This document shows, in pieces, positions 16,859 to 26,101 of a stretch of 64,000 nt of DNA; the first letter of the stretch is position 1, and each line of letters begins with the position of its first letter. Origin of the DNA: JAAXVQ01 sp964604705 (GTDB taxonomy: Bacteria; Oederibacteriota; JAAXVQ01); assembly GCA_964604705.1 (NCBI GenBank), contig CAZSAP010000012.1, positions 33,997 through 97,996 on the forward strand, read 5' to 3'. The translations under genes were made by a program, and so were the position numbers. The notes under the pieces were generated by a model. That model saw only the letters and a list, made by a program, of their open reading frames with translations, was not told where the DNA came from and did not search any database.

Positions 16859-18670
16859 CTAGTGCAGGGCGTCGAGTTCTTCGATCTTGGTATTGACGTT
16901 CTTCAGGTGTTTACTCGCCTTGGGATGGGTCGGATCCAAAATCAAGACGCGTTTCCAGGCCGCAGTGGCGGTTTTCAGATCGTTTTGCACGTAGGCTTGC
17001 ACGCCCTGCAGGTAGGTCTCGTTCACGAGCTTTTGTATCTCGGGTTGATACCGTCGAAGTTTTTGTACGGCGACCGCTTGGCCGTCCTCCAACTCCATGG
17101 ACTGCCGCCATTTCGAAACCGCCTCTACATACCGTCCGCGTTCCCAATCGTCATTGGCATCACTTAAAAGCTGTTGAACCGCATCGCGAAGCTTGACGCG
17201 CGTGACGTTTAAGTATTGCTGGACACGTGCATTTCCCGGATCCATTTGCAAAATCCGTTCCCACACGGCAATGGCCTTGCTGTATTCCCGCTTCTCCAAT
17301 TGCTTGAGCCCATCCGATACATACTGTTGAATCACCTTCTGATTTTGATGGTTCGCCGTGGCAATTTTTTCCTGGGCCAATTTTTCATTCACGGCCTCCA
17401 ATTTGCGTTTGGCTTCAGCATGCTCCGGAGCAAGGTTGAGTACTTTGCTCCATTCCACCATGGCCGTGAGATAATCCTTGGCCGCATACGCACGGTCTCC
17501 GGCTTTGACCTGTTGATCCACCACGCGTGCGTGTTGCGCCGCTTCGGTCTGACGAATTTTTTCAGGTAGATCCTTGTACTCCGGCTGCATATTAAGCGCC
17601 TTATGATACGCTTTGAGTGCTTGGTCGTACGCTAGGCGGATCACCGCAGAATCGCCCTCGCGGATTAAATTTTGCACCATGGCCGATTGCTTGGACTTGA
17701 GCTGTTCTTCCAAACGGCGGATGAATTTTTGTTCCTCCACCACACTGCGTCCAAACGGCAAGGTAATCCCCACGCGATGAGCATCGCCCAGCGGGCCGTA
17801 CGGCGCGTAGGCATAATCCACTTGGTAGTCGGAAATCTCAAGCCCCAACCCCAGGCTGAGTCCCGACCACGCTCCCAAATCGTTTCCATATTGCAGATAT
17901 TTGTATCCGGCGCGGAAGCAGATGACGTTTTGAAATGTGTACTCGGCCCCGGCTTTAAACGCCATTTCCTGCTGCCAGGGTTTGATCATGTCTAAGGTTA
18001 CCAAGACACTTTGCCAAAGGCGGTAGGAGCCACCTACAACCACCGACGTATTCAAGGGATAATCTTGCTCTAAAAAGCGCAAGGGCTTTCCTAGGTTTCT
18101 CAGAGTCAGGCTTAGGTTCAGCCCTTCCATTCCCACATTCTGACCATACACCCCGGCATCGCAGGCCACGGACCAGGCACTGTAGGTATCAATGGATTGC
18201 ACGAGCCCTTTAAGATTTAGTCCGGTTGAGATCATGGTGTCCCAGGCGTGACTCCAGAGCAGACCCAGATAGCCTTCGTTCTGATAAAACGAACCGTTGG
18301 GTTCTCCGTCCGCGTTCCATTTTTCCATGGCATCGCTGTAGTTTACAAAGGCTTGGATGCCGAACCCTTCCTGCTCCGACCACGGCACGCCCAGGGCTAC
18401 GTAGTCATGTCGGAAGCCCTGAAACGACTGCGCGTGCGTCACCATGAGCGCCTTGCTCTCCAAGCGCACCAGGCCCGCGGGATTCCAATACAGCGTGTTG
18501 ACATCTTCAGCCACCGCACTAAACGCCTCGCCCATTGCGGCGGCGCGCGGTCCTACAGGCTCATCCAAAAAAAGCGCACTCACCCCGTCGCCCCCGGCCT
18601 GGGCCGAACCGGCCCAAACGCCGCCCAACAGACTCAGCACCAAGCATCCACGCACCCAGGCGGACCGCAT
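16859..18670 (-). CDS. PorV/UPF0164-like outer-membrane protein with TPR repeats
   Basis: A 603-residue exported protein. A signal peptide (LVLSLLGGVWAGSAQAG) is followed by the PorV/PorQ-type beta-barrel. GPRAAAMGEAFSAVAEDVNT then YWNPAGLV is the family hallmark, and the barrel runs to about residue 300. The rest contains several TPR-like helical pairs (AYDQALKAYHKALNMQPEYK, YLTAMVEWSKVLNLAPEHAE, YSKAIAVWERILQMDPGNAR, LKTATAAWKRVLILDPTHPK). PorV is the shuttle of type IX secretion, taking sorting-domain proteins from the translocon to the attachment complex. The sorting-domain-like gene stops one base before this start, so this protein is probably its outer-membrane partner. Its 3' end converges with the ParA gene. 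Confidence 0.8.
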   Translation of the reverse strand: MRSAWVRGCLVLSLLGGVWAGSAQAGGDGVSALFLDEPVGPRAAAMGEAFSAVAEDVNTLYWNPAGLVRLESKALMVTHAQSFQGFRHDYVALGVPWSEQEGFGIQAFVNYSDAMEKWNADGEPNGSFYQNEGYLGLLWSHAWDTMISTGLNLKGLVQSIDTYSAWSVACDAGVYGQNVGMEGLNLSLTLRNLGKPLRFLEQDYPLNTSVVVGGSYRLWQSVLVTLDMIKPWQQEMAFKAGAEYTFQNVICFRAGYKYLQYGNDLGAWSGLSLGLGLEISDYQVDYAYAPYGPLGDAHRVGITLPFGRSVVEEQKFIRRLEEQLKSKQSAMVQNLIREGDSAVIRLAYDQALKAYHKALNMQPEYKDLPEKIRQTEAAQHARVVDQQVKAGDRAYAAKDYLTAMVEWSKVLNLAPEHAEAKRKLEAVNEKLAQEKIATANHQNQKVIQQYVSDGLKQLEKREYSKAIAVWERILQMDPGNARVQQYLNVTRVKLRDAVQQLLSDANDDWERGRYVEAVSKWRQSMELEDGQAVAVQKLRRYQPEIQKLVNETYLQGVQAYVQNDLKTATAAWKRVLILDPTHPKASKHLKNVNTKIEELDALH

Positions 18671-18671
18671 C

Positions 18672-21248
18672 TTAGTGCACCACCGAGAAACGCTTGGTCA
18701 AGGTACGGTTGCCGTACGGCGAGGTAAGCTCGATCACGCAAATGTAAGTACCCGGGGCAAACCCGTCTATGGGGCACGCCAAAGGAACCTGGGCGCCGCC
18801 GGGCACCGATTGGGCCCACTCCTTTACCAACAGCCCGCGGAGGTTGAACATACGGATCCGCGCTTCGGCGCTTACCGAGAGCTGCAAAGCCAAGGTCAGG
18901 GTGCCGGCTCCAACGACGGGATTGGGATACATCTTGGATTGCACAATCTCGAGTTTGTCCGAGAGCGAAAACTGACGCAACACAGAATACGGGCCTTGCG
19001 AAATCCCGTCTGTGGCAGCGACCCGCCACCCATACGTCTTCCCCCGCTGCAAATCAAGACTGGTTGGCAACGAGAAAGCAGCAAGACTGTTGGACGCATA
19101 ATAAGGTGCGCTCCAGCCTGATGGATCCTGGGCTTGCACGAACGACGCCAACACGCTTTGAAAACCGGTGTCGCTTAGCTCAAAGCGATAGGTGAGCGTA
19201 TTGCCGGACTCACTGGCGGCACTGAAGGTAAATGTGAGGTTGCTGTCGGCGGCTTGGAAGCGGTCCGGAATATCCACCAACACCGGAAGCAACGGCGGCG
19301 GCACCACCGTAAAGGTCGCGGCGCCCGAGAGCGCGCTGGAATTGGCATTGTCCAGATCGTAGGCCGAAGCCCGCCATGCGTAGGTGATGCCCGGAGCCAG
19401 TGTGTTGGCCTCCGGAAAGGTAAAAACCGCAGACTCGCCCGACGCGTACGCCGACGCGGTCCACCCGTTCTGACTCTCGGATTGAAACACGGTCAAAGTT
19501 TTGAATCCATCGGAACTGACCTCCAGCTTATACTTCAAGGCGCTGCTGGACGGGCTGCTGCTGTGCAGCCTCAAGGTCGGACGCTTGCTGGTCACCACCT
19601 GCCCTGAACTCGGGGAGTCCAAGACCGGAACCGCCGGCAGCGGGGTCACGGTGAAGGTCTGAATACCGGACTCACGGCTTTCCTGGAACTGATCAATGGC
19701 CACAACCTTCCAGTAATAGGTCGTCCCGGGAATCAACGTATCCTGGTAGCTGCCTGTATTTAGAAGCTGGCACGTTGCAGTCACTCCGCGATACGCCACC
19801 ACGGTTGGATACTCGGACTTGTCCCACCCAGGATAGGTGTCCTGAAAAACCGAACCGTTTTGCAACTTGGCGTTCGTGGAAATATAAATGGCAAAGGTCA
19901 GAGTGTTTCCGTCCGGATCCGCGCCCAAGACCTTAAACTGAGGATTCTTGCTGACGTGTGTCTGCCCGGCACTCGGAAATACCAATACGGGCACCGTGGG
20001 TTTTTGATTGTTGTTGGTGTGAAACGACCAAGCGCCGGAATAGGCCGACCAAGAGGTATAGCTGTTGCCTTCGTTGGTGACCCGTACGCGCCAGTAAAAC
20101 GTATTGCTAAGGGGCAGGGGTGTGGCGGGGGTATAGCTGGCCACGGCCCCGGAAGCATAATACGGCACTTGGTTCCATCCGGGATCGGATAAAAATTGGT
20201 TGGTGGAAAGTACAGTTGAAGAAAAACCTGCGTCGGTGCTGATCTCCAAGGCATAGCGGAGAAACTGGGAATCCAATACATCCGTGCCAAAAAACATAAA
20301 CGTGGGTTGTTGGCCGGTATTTTGCCCCATCGTAGGCGAGATCAAAAGTGGTGCCGACGGCAGCGGCGGTGGGTCCTGAGTTAAATGCGTGCCTTCTTTT
20401 CCGTCGCTGGCAAAACCACCCAGTTCGAAATCTCTCCCGCCGCTGCCCCCTTTGAGCACTTCATTGACATAAAAATCATGTTGGGTGACGTATTTGTACG
20501 CCTTGACAAGGCCGCCCCCGCCGCCCCCACCGGCGCAATGGGGTCTGAGCGCATCGCCGTTCCCGCCATCCTCGCCGGTCACGAGAAAATCCCCGCCTTT
20601 GACTTTTAAATCCTGCACATTGATGAAGATACAACCCCCGGATCCGCCGGCTTGATACGTGGTCGCTTCCTTGGAACCGCCGGAGTCCTTGCCCGATGCC
20701 GAGACCACCCCGCGGTCCATCTCAAGCTGGAGGGCATCCAAGCGGATGCTCCCGCCTCCGGGATTAACCGTAGTGTTAAAATGACTGGGATACTCCCCGC
20801 TGCACGATCCTTTGTCCGCACTGTGCAGGTTTTCGTACGCTTTGCCCCCGCTGTCGGCATTCATATATCCGTCGCCGCCCGTACCGCCATGCCCGGCCCC
20901 GCCCGCACCCATGGCCGAATAGCCGCTCCCGGCGGGTCCGCCCTGACCACTTTTGATCATGCTGACTTTATCGGCGCGCACCTCACCTTGTATAAACATA
21001 TAGGGCGCAATCAAACGTATCCAACCTTGCGTATCGTCGGTGGTGCTGTCGGGAGCAACGTTTAATTTGCCGCCTTCGTGCACCACAATGGACACAGAGC
21101 GATAGATTGAACCCACGGTTTTGAACTCATCACCCGGGTCGATGATCAACAGTTCGGAGGTGTTGACCAGCGCCCACGCGTGCCCGGCCAAGCCGAGACT
21201 CAGGATCAAGGCCCACGCACTCAACCCCCGACGAACCGCGCGTGTCAT
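18672..21248 (-). CDS. large secreted protein with Fn3-like repeats and a T9SS-type sorting domain
   Basis: An 858-residue protein with a signal peptide (AWALILSLGLAGHAWA). A Gly-rich region at about residues 100-300 (GAGGAGHGGTGGDGY, CAGGGGGGGLVKAY) resembles the glycine-rich stretches of some autotransporter-like surface proteins. At least four repeats with fibronectin-III-like patterns follow (PVLVFPSAGQTHVSKNPQF... TTYYWKVVAID). The last 80 residues (YPNPVVGAGTLTLALQL ... GFAPGTYICVIEL ... KRFSVV) match the shape of type IX secretion sorting domains. It overlaps the ketosynthase upstream by ATGA and precedes a PorV-like gene by one base. Coupling of a surface protein to a lipid/polyene gene run is unusual. 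Confidence 0.75.
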   Translation of the reverse strand: MTRAVRRGLSAWALILSLGLAGHAWALVNTSELLIIDPGDEFKTVGSIYRSVSIVVHEGGKLNVAPDSTTDDTQGWIRLIAPYMFIQGEVRADKVSMIKSGQGGPAGSGYSAMGAGGAGHGGTGGDGYMNADSGGKAYENLHSADKGSCSGEYPSHFNTTVNPGGGSIRLDALQLEMDRGVVSASGKDSGGSKEATTYQAGGSGGCIFINVQDLKVKGGDFLVTGEDGGNGDALRPHCAGGGGGGGLVKAYKYVTQHDFYVNEVLKGGSGGRDFELGGFASDGKEGTHLTQDPPPLPSAPLLISPTMGQNTGQQPTFMFFGTDVLDSQFLRYALEISTDAGFSSTVLSTNQFLSDPGWNQVPYYASGAVASYTPATPLPLSNTFYWRVRVTNEGNSYTSWSAYSGAWSFHTNNNQKPTVPVLVFPSAGQTHVSKNPQFKVLGADPDGNTLTFAIYISTNAKLQNGSVFQDTYPGWDKSEYPTVVAYRGVTATCQLLNTGSYQDTLIPGTTYYWKVVAIDQFQESRESGIQTFTVTPLPAVPVLDSPSSGQVVTSKRPTLRLHSSSPSSSALKYKLEVSSDGFKTLTVFQSESQNGWTASAYASGESAVFTFPEANTLAPGITYAWRASAYDLDNANSSALSGAATFTVVPPPLLPVLVDIPDRFQAADSNLTFTFSAASESGNTLTYRFELSDTGFQSVLASFVQAQDPSGWSAPYYASNSLAAFSLPTSLDLQRGKTYGWRVAATDGISQGPYSVLRQFSLSDKLEIVQSKMYPNPVVGAGTLTLALQLSVSAEARIRMFNLRGLLVKEWAQSVPGGAQVPLACPIDGFAPGTYICVIELTSPYGNRTLTKRFSVVH

Positions 21249-22480
21249 GCACCAAACCCCAGCACCAGGCAGGCGTTGGTCCCGCCGAAACCAAAGGAAT
21301 TGGAAAGGACCCGGGTGAGCTTGGTTTCTACAGCATGAGCAGGAATATTCAACACACGGGTGACATCGTCACCTTCGGTAAAATTGGCGTTTCCAGCCAC
21401 AAAGCCACCCTGCGCCATGAGCGTGCAATAAAGGGCCTCACTGGCACCGGCCATCCAGCACTCGTGCCCGGTTAGACTTTTCGTGGAACTAACCAGCGGC
21501 TTATGCGGAAAAACCGCATCCAAGGCCCGGGCTTCGGCTGCATCCCCGGCCGGAGTGGAGGTCGCATGCGCGTTGATGTATTGAATCTCCGCAGCCGATA
21601 CACCCGCGTCCTCCAGGGCCATGCGCATGGCCGCTTGAGCGCCGTCTGGGGAAGGCTGGGAGAGGTGGTATCCGTCCGAAGAAAAACCATAACCCATGAT
21701 CTCGCCGAGGATCACCGCTCCGCGCGCGCGCGCATGCTCCGGGTGTTCCAAAATCAGCGTGGCCGCGCCCCCGCTTGGAACCAATCCGTCGCGCGTCCGG
21801 TCAAAGGGGCGCGAGGCCAATGCGGGTTCCTGCTCGCGCAGAGAAAACGCATTAAGCGCATCAAACGGCGCCATGGCGTGGGGATTGATCTCTTGCGCAC
21901 CGCCGCAAATCATCACGTCTTGCAACCCGGCGCGGATCAACATGGCGGCTTGCCCCACCGCATGGCTGCCGGAAGCACAGGCCGCCGAGAGCGTCCAGTT
22001 GGCTCCGTGTATCTGGAAGAGCGTGGCCAAATTCATGGTCACGGTCGAGTTCATGGCTTGGAAAATGTATCCCGGTCCGATCAAGTGCGAACACTTCTCG
22101 CGCAGAAGCGTTTCCCAGGCTTCCACTCCACCGCGCACCGTGCTGTCGTTCCCGTAAATGACACCCGCGCGCTGAGCGCCCAGTTTCTCCGCATCCAGTC
22201 CGGCCTGCGCCAGTGCCTGGACCGTGGCCGCGTAGGCGTACTGGGCCGGTTCGCCCATGCTGCGCGAAAGCCGACGCCCAATGCCAAACGCCGCCGGGTC
22301 AAAGCCCCGCAAGGCCCCGGTCAGGGCCGAGCGAAATCCGAGCTGCTTGCGTTCCTGGTCCAACACAATGCCGCTGCGCCCCAGACGCAGCGACTCGCTG
22401 ACCGTCGCCGTATCGCTGCCCAGGCAGGATACAATACCCAACCCTGTAATCACCGGATTCACATGCGTGTTCGTGGCCAT
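21245..22480 (-). CDS. beta-ketoacyl-ACP synthase (block two, distal)
   Basis: A 411-residue ketosynthase with Cys168 (SAACASGSH), His305 (NAHATSTPAGD) and His339 (KSLTGHECWMAG). HATST instead of HGTGT, and the substitution after GHE, resemble FabB-like and aryl-polyene ketosynthases (ApeO/ApeR). Its start overlaps the ketoreductase stop (TAATG) and its stop overlaps the secreted-protein gene (ATGA). It is therefore locked in a translationally coupled chain with the reduction step before it. It could have different chain-length or substrate selectivity from the three other complete ketosynthases here. Confidence 0.92.
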   Translation of the reverse strand: MATNTHVNPVITGLGIVSCLGSDTATVSESLRLGRSGIVLDQERKQLGFRSALTGALRGFDPAAFGIGRRLSRSMGEPAQYAYAATVQALAQAGLDAEKLGAQRAGVIYGNDSTVRGGVEAWETLLREKCSHLIGPGYIFQAMNSTVTMNLATLFQIHGANWTLSAACASGSHAVGQAAMLIRAGLQDVMICGGAQEINPHAMAPFDALNAFSLREQEPALASRPFDRTRDGLVPSGGAATLILEHPEHARARGAVILGEIMGYGFSSDGYHLSQPSPDGAQAAMRMALEDAGVSAAEIQYINAHATSTPAGDAAEARALDAVFPHKPLVSSTKSLTGHECWMAGASEALYCTLMAQGGFVAGNANFTEGDDVTRVLNIPAHAVETKLTRVLSNSFGFGGTNACLVLGFGA

Positions 22481-23214
22481 TAGAGGTGAATGCCTCCGTT
22501 GATTTCTAAAATCTGCCCCGTGATGTAATTGGCCGCCGGAGAGAGCAAGAAGGCCACGGCCGCCGCCACTTCGTCGGGTTTGCCAATACGCCCCAGGGGA
22601 ACGTAGGTGGTCAGCTGAGCTTGATCCAGGCCGGCCAGCATGTCGGTCTCAACAAATCCAGGCGCCACGGCATTGACCGTGATCTTGCGCTTGCCCACTT
22701 CCTTGGCCAAGGCCTTAACCGCGCCGATCACTCCGGCTTTGGAGGCCGAGTAGTTCACTTGGCCGGGCATGCCGGTCACACCCGAGACACTGGTCACGGC
22801 CACGATCTTCCCCGCCCGGGCCAAGAGCATGCCCTTGACCACCGGCTTGACAATGAAAAAAAAGCTGTCCAAATTCACGGACATCACATTGCGCCACTCT
22901 TCGGTCATCATCATGGCCAAGGGCGCATCGGCACGAATGCCCGCGTTCAAGACCAAGGCCTGAAGCGGTCCCTGCGTTTCCAACCAGGGAAGCAAAACCC
23001 GCTCCACGTCCGCCCCCGAAGAGGCATCAAACCCCATGAGCTCGCCGCTGCCGCCGGCGGCGGCAATGCCATCGAGCACCCGTTGGGCCGAGGCTTGATT
23101 TTGATGGTAATGCACCAGCACGTGATACCCTTCACGTGCCAGGCGCTGGGCGCACGCGGCGCCAATGCCACGCGAGGCACCCGTCACCAGGGCTTTGGGT
23201 TTAACGTCCGTCAT
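22480..23214 (-). CDS. 3-oxoacyl-ACP reductase (FabG/ApeQ-like)
   Basis: A 244-residue short-chain dehydrogenase. It has the NADP-binding TGASRGIGAACAQRL, NAGIRADAPL, the catalytic Ser and YSASKAGV (Tyr-x-x-x-Lys), and PGFVETDML after it, all FabG hallmarks. It reduces the 3-oxoacyl-ACP made by the ketosynthases to 3-hydroxyacyl-ACP, the substrate of the dehydratase at 7884. It is the only ketoreductase in the two blocks, so both presumably share it. Stop/start overlaps (TAATG) join it to the C45-type hydrolase before it and the ketosynthase after it. Confidence 0.95.
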   Translation of the reverse strand: MTDVKPKALVTGASRGIGAACAQRLAREGYHVLVHYHQNQASAQRVLDGIAAAGGSGELMGFDASSGADVERVLLPWLETQGPLQALVLNAGIRADAPLAMMMTEEWRNVMSVNLDSFFFIVKPVVKGMLLARAGKIVAVTSVSGVTGMPGQVNYSASKAGVIGAVKALAKEVGKRKITVNAVAPGFVETDMLAGLDQAQLTTYVPLGRIGKPDEVAAAVAFLLSPAANYITGQILEINGGIHL

Positions 23215-24881
23215 TATTCTTTCTCCTTCAGTTGGTTCAATTTTACTTCTATATCCTGCCGTTCCAAAGGAAACGCCGGATGAAAGGCCAAGGCCCGCGA
23301 ATAGTTGTACCGCGCCTCATCCACATGGTTTAACGCTTGCAGTGCTTGTCCGGCCAAATAAAAGGATCGGTAATGTTCTGAATTCAGCGAGCGTGCTTCC
23401 AGCAGTTCCGCCAAGGCTTCCTGATATTTTTTCCGCTTCAGCAACACCTCTCCGCGTTCAATGCCGAGGAGGTATTTCTGATAATTCTGATACGCCTCAC
23501 TTACGAGCATGTCGTCGGCGGGAATAGCCGCGTCCTCGGGGGCGGCCTCAAACGCGTCCAAGGCAAAGGGAACAAACGCCCCGAGTTGATGCGGTCCGGC
23601 TGAGACCCAGAGCACACGCTGCTTCAAGTCCAAAACCACGGAGTGCGAGGCCACCAAGCCGTTGATGGCCTGACGGTTGCCCAATCCCTGACTCCCGCCC
23701 CCAGGGGCCCGGCGATCGCGCAAGATGGCGACACAGCGCGCGATGTCCAGTTGGCCCAAATTCGCATGCACCAGTTCGCTGAGCCGGTCCCAACGCGCCA
23801 GGCTCGTTCCCACCTGGCTGTACCGTTGGTTCTTGGGATCGTTTTTGAGTTCCGGCGTCAGGAAGTGATTGGCGGCCAAGACCACATCTTCCCCGCGCCC
23901 CCGCACCGCACACCGCTTCGGGGTTTTCTCGACCACGACAAACAAGTTCTCCGCCGCCGACCCTATAAGAAAGGACTCGGAAACAAAGACCCGCGCCGTG
24001 CGCACCAAGGCAATGGCTTCGTCCAAAGTGGCGGCTTGTTCCAAAACTTGCCGCGCCACCACCGAGATGGGCGTCCCCACTTCCGGCTTATCGGCGGAAT
24101 GTCCGGCCAAGAGCACCACCCCGATCCCGGCGTCATTTACTCCCGAGACCACACCGAACATGCCGGGCCAAGCGACCGAGAGAAAGGCATGCCCTTTTTC
24201 AGGTTGGATGCGCATGACCACTTTGTGCTCGTCAAACGCGCGCCCGGCCTCAAAATCAAAATTGCGCGCCAACAGGATCTGCCCGCCCTGGGTGGCGCGG
24301 GTGGTGGCACCAAAGGCCGTACAACCCGCCAGGGCTTGATCGTCCATGAAGGCGTGCGACAAATCGTGCGCCGCCAGGTAGTTCAGGAGTCGGGCATAAT
24401 GGGGACCGTACTCGGGGTACACATCGGAGGTGCCCAGCGCCATGCCGTGCATTTCAGCCAGCACCTCGGTAGGAATAAAGCGGTCCAAGTCACGGTTACG
24501 AATGGCCACAAACTTGGCGAGAAGCCAGCGCGTCCATCCCCAGGGAATAAAGCGCTCGACGGTTTGCATGAGCGAGGTTTCCACGCGCTCACTGTCTGCA
24601 TCGAAAAGTCGTCCCATGGCCAAGCCACGTTCCGACGGTGTTCCCGACAACGCACACGCATCCACCCCTGCACGCTGAAAGCGGGACGCCTGCCCCAAAC
24701 GCGTGGTGCCGGCCGCATCCACCATAAGCGGCGCCGACGCCAGCTCGGGCGCTCCCGACCAAACCGGCGGATGCGGCGCAAAAAACGCATCCACACCCCA
24801 GGCCAAAAAGGCCAGAGTTAAAACTGTGAGCGTGCCCACGCCCCAGAAAACAACATTGCGCACACGACGGGTTAAGGTCAT
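23214..24881 (-). CDS. C45-family (acyltransferase/peptidase) Ntn hydrolase with TPR tail
   Basis: A 555-residue protein with an N-terminal membrane anchor (VVFWGVGTLTVLTLAFLAWG). A C45 / acyl-CoA:6-APA acyltransferase-like Ntn-hydrolase domain follows, with the likely nucleophile Cys187 in ALAGCTAFGATT; the Gly-Cys bond is where such enzymes self-cleave. GGQILLARNFDFE then FGVVSGVNDAGIGV are typical of the fold. The last 100 residues form TPR-like helices (YQEALAELLEARSLNSEHYR, ARYNYSRALAFHPAFPL). Family members cleave or form amide bonds. Similar genes occur in flexirubin-type clusters, where their role is unclear. Overlaps with both neighbours place it firmly in the pathway run, probably on the periplasmic face. 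Confidence 0.8.
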   Translation of the reverse strand: MTLTRRVRNVVFWGVGTLTVLTLAFLAWGVDAFFAPHPPVWSGAPELASAPLMVDAAGTTRLGQASRFQRAGVDACALSGTPSERGLAMGRLFDADSERVETSLMQTVERFIPWGWTRWLLAKFVAIRNRDLDRFIPTEVLAEMHGMALGTSDVYPEYGPHYARLLNYLAAHDLSHAFMDDQALAGCTAFGATTRATQGGQILLARNFDFEAGRAFDEHKVVMRIQPEKGHAFLSVAWPGMFGVVSGVNDAGIGVVLLAGHSADKPEVGTPISVVARQVLEQAATLDEAIALVRTARVFVSESFLIGSAAENLFVVVEKTPKRCAVRGRGEDVVLAANHFLTPELKNDPKNQRYSQVGTSLARWDRLSELVHANLGQLDIARCVAILRDRRAPGGGSQGLGNRQAINGLVASHSVVLDLKQRVLWVSAGPHQLGAFVPFALDAFEAAPEDAAIPADDMLVSEAYQNYQKYLLGIERGEVLLKRKKYQEALAELLEARSLNSEHYRSFYLAGQALQALNHVDEARYNYSRALAFHPAFPLERQDIEVKLNQLKEKE

Positions 24882-26101
24882 GCGCCCGCCACAGGGGCCA
24901 AGACCAAGCTGGCGTTGATGCCCCCGAAGGCAAAACTGTTTTTGAGCACCACGCCCGGATTCCAGGCCCGCCGGGTGGTTACAAAATCCAGATCCGCACC
25001 TTCCGGCAAGGGGTGGGTTAAATGCAAAATGGGCCAGAGTTCGCGCCGGTCCATCATGCCGAAAATCGCAACGCTCTCAATGGCGCCCGAGGCCGCCAAG
25101 GTGTGCCCCAGCTGCCCCTTGAACGCCGTGACCGGAACGTGGGTGCCGAGTAAAGTGCGCGTAGCCTGAGCCTCGGCAACATCGCCTTGCAGGGTCCCTG
25201 TGGCATGGGCGTTCACGGCTTGAACATGGGTGACGTCAAGCCCGGCACTGGCCAACGCCAAACGCATGCAGGTCGTCATGGACTCCGCGTGCGGCTGGGT
25301 CATATGAATCGCGGAACACGTGGTCGCATAGCCCAGAACTTCGCCGTACATGACCGCTCCGCGGGCGCGCGCATGTTCGTATTCTTCCAAGACCAATGCT
25401 CCGGCACCCTCGCCCAACACCAGCCCGTCGCGGTTGGCATCAAACGGACGCGGAGCCGCCATGGGGTCTGTGGTTCGCGAGGTCGCGGCCATAATGTCAA
25501 AGGTCCCGGCCGTGGTGGGATGCAGTTCTTCCGAACCTCCGGCCAAAACAAGATCGCTGCGGCCGCAGCGAATGGCTTCAAACGCCGACCCCACCGCTTG
25601 GGTGGAGGTGGCACAGGCGGCGGCCAAGGATTCCACACGCCCGGTGATGCCCAGAAAAAGCGAGACATTCACCGCCGTGGTGTGACTCATGACCTTTAGA
25701 AAATCCGTTGCATTGGTCTGGTCCATGCCTTGCTGATGGTAGTTCACAAAAAACGACTCGCCGACCGAGGGGCTGCCCAGCGTCGACCCGTAGATCAAGC
25801 CAAAGCGAGGGGACGCATAATCTTCCGCCGTCAGCTTGGCGTGCACGGCCGCCTGCTGGCAGGCCAGGGCCGCCAACTGCGCCACACGCCCCATGGTGCG
25901 ACGAGCCTGGCGCGGAATCATTTTCTCATTGTAGCCCGGGACAAACCCGCCCACGCGGACATGCAGTCCGCGCACCGCCTCCCACTCGGGAACCGCACGA
26001 ATGCCCGAGCGATTTTCGGCCAATCCCTCCCACAACGAGGCGACATCCAATCCCAAGGGTGAAAGCGCCCCCATGCCGGTGACTACCACGCGACGCGTCA
26101 T
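24878..26101 (-). CDS. beta-ketoacyl-ACP synthase (block two, proximal)
   Basis: A 407-residue ketosynthase with the full triad: Cys163 (AAACATSTQ), His299 (NAHATGTLQGD) and His333 (KGQLGHTLAASG). Its start overlaps the oxidoreductase stop by ATGA, and its stop overlaps the C45-type gene by ATGA. It is one of four complete ketosynthases in the window. Four condensing enzymes for one ketoreductase and one dehydratase suggest separate starter, extension and termination steps; which does which cannot be read from sequence. Confidence 0.92.
   Translation of the reverse strand: MTRRVVVTGMGALSPLGLDVASLWEGLAENRSGIRAVPEWEAVRGLHVRVGGFVPGYNEKMIPRQARRTMGRVAQLAALACQQAAVHAKLTAEDYASPRFGLIYGSTLGSPSVGESFFVNYHQQGMDQTNATDFLKVMSHTTAVNVSLFLGITGRVESLAAACATSTQAVGSAFEAIRCGRSDLVLAGGSEELHPTTAGTFDIMAATSRTTDPMAAPRPFDANRDGLVLGEGAGALVLEEYEHARARGAVMYGEVLGYATTCSAIHMTQPHAESMTTCMRLALASAGLDVTHVQAVNAHATGTLQGDVAEAQATRTLLGTHVPVTAFKGQLGHTLAASGAIESVAIFGMMDRRELWPILHLTHPLPEGADLDFVTTRRAWNPGVVLKNSFAFGGINASLVLAPVAGA

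Noticed and set aside
23643..24821. 392-codon plus-strand frame opposite the C45-type gene
   Set aside because: It is His/Arg/Gly-rich shadow coding; the minus frame overlaps its neighbours in operon style and has the GCTAFGA motif.
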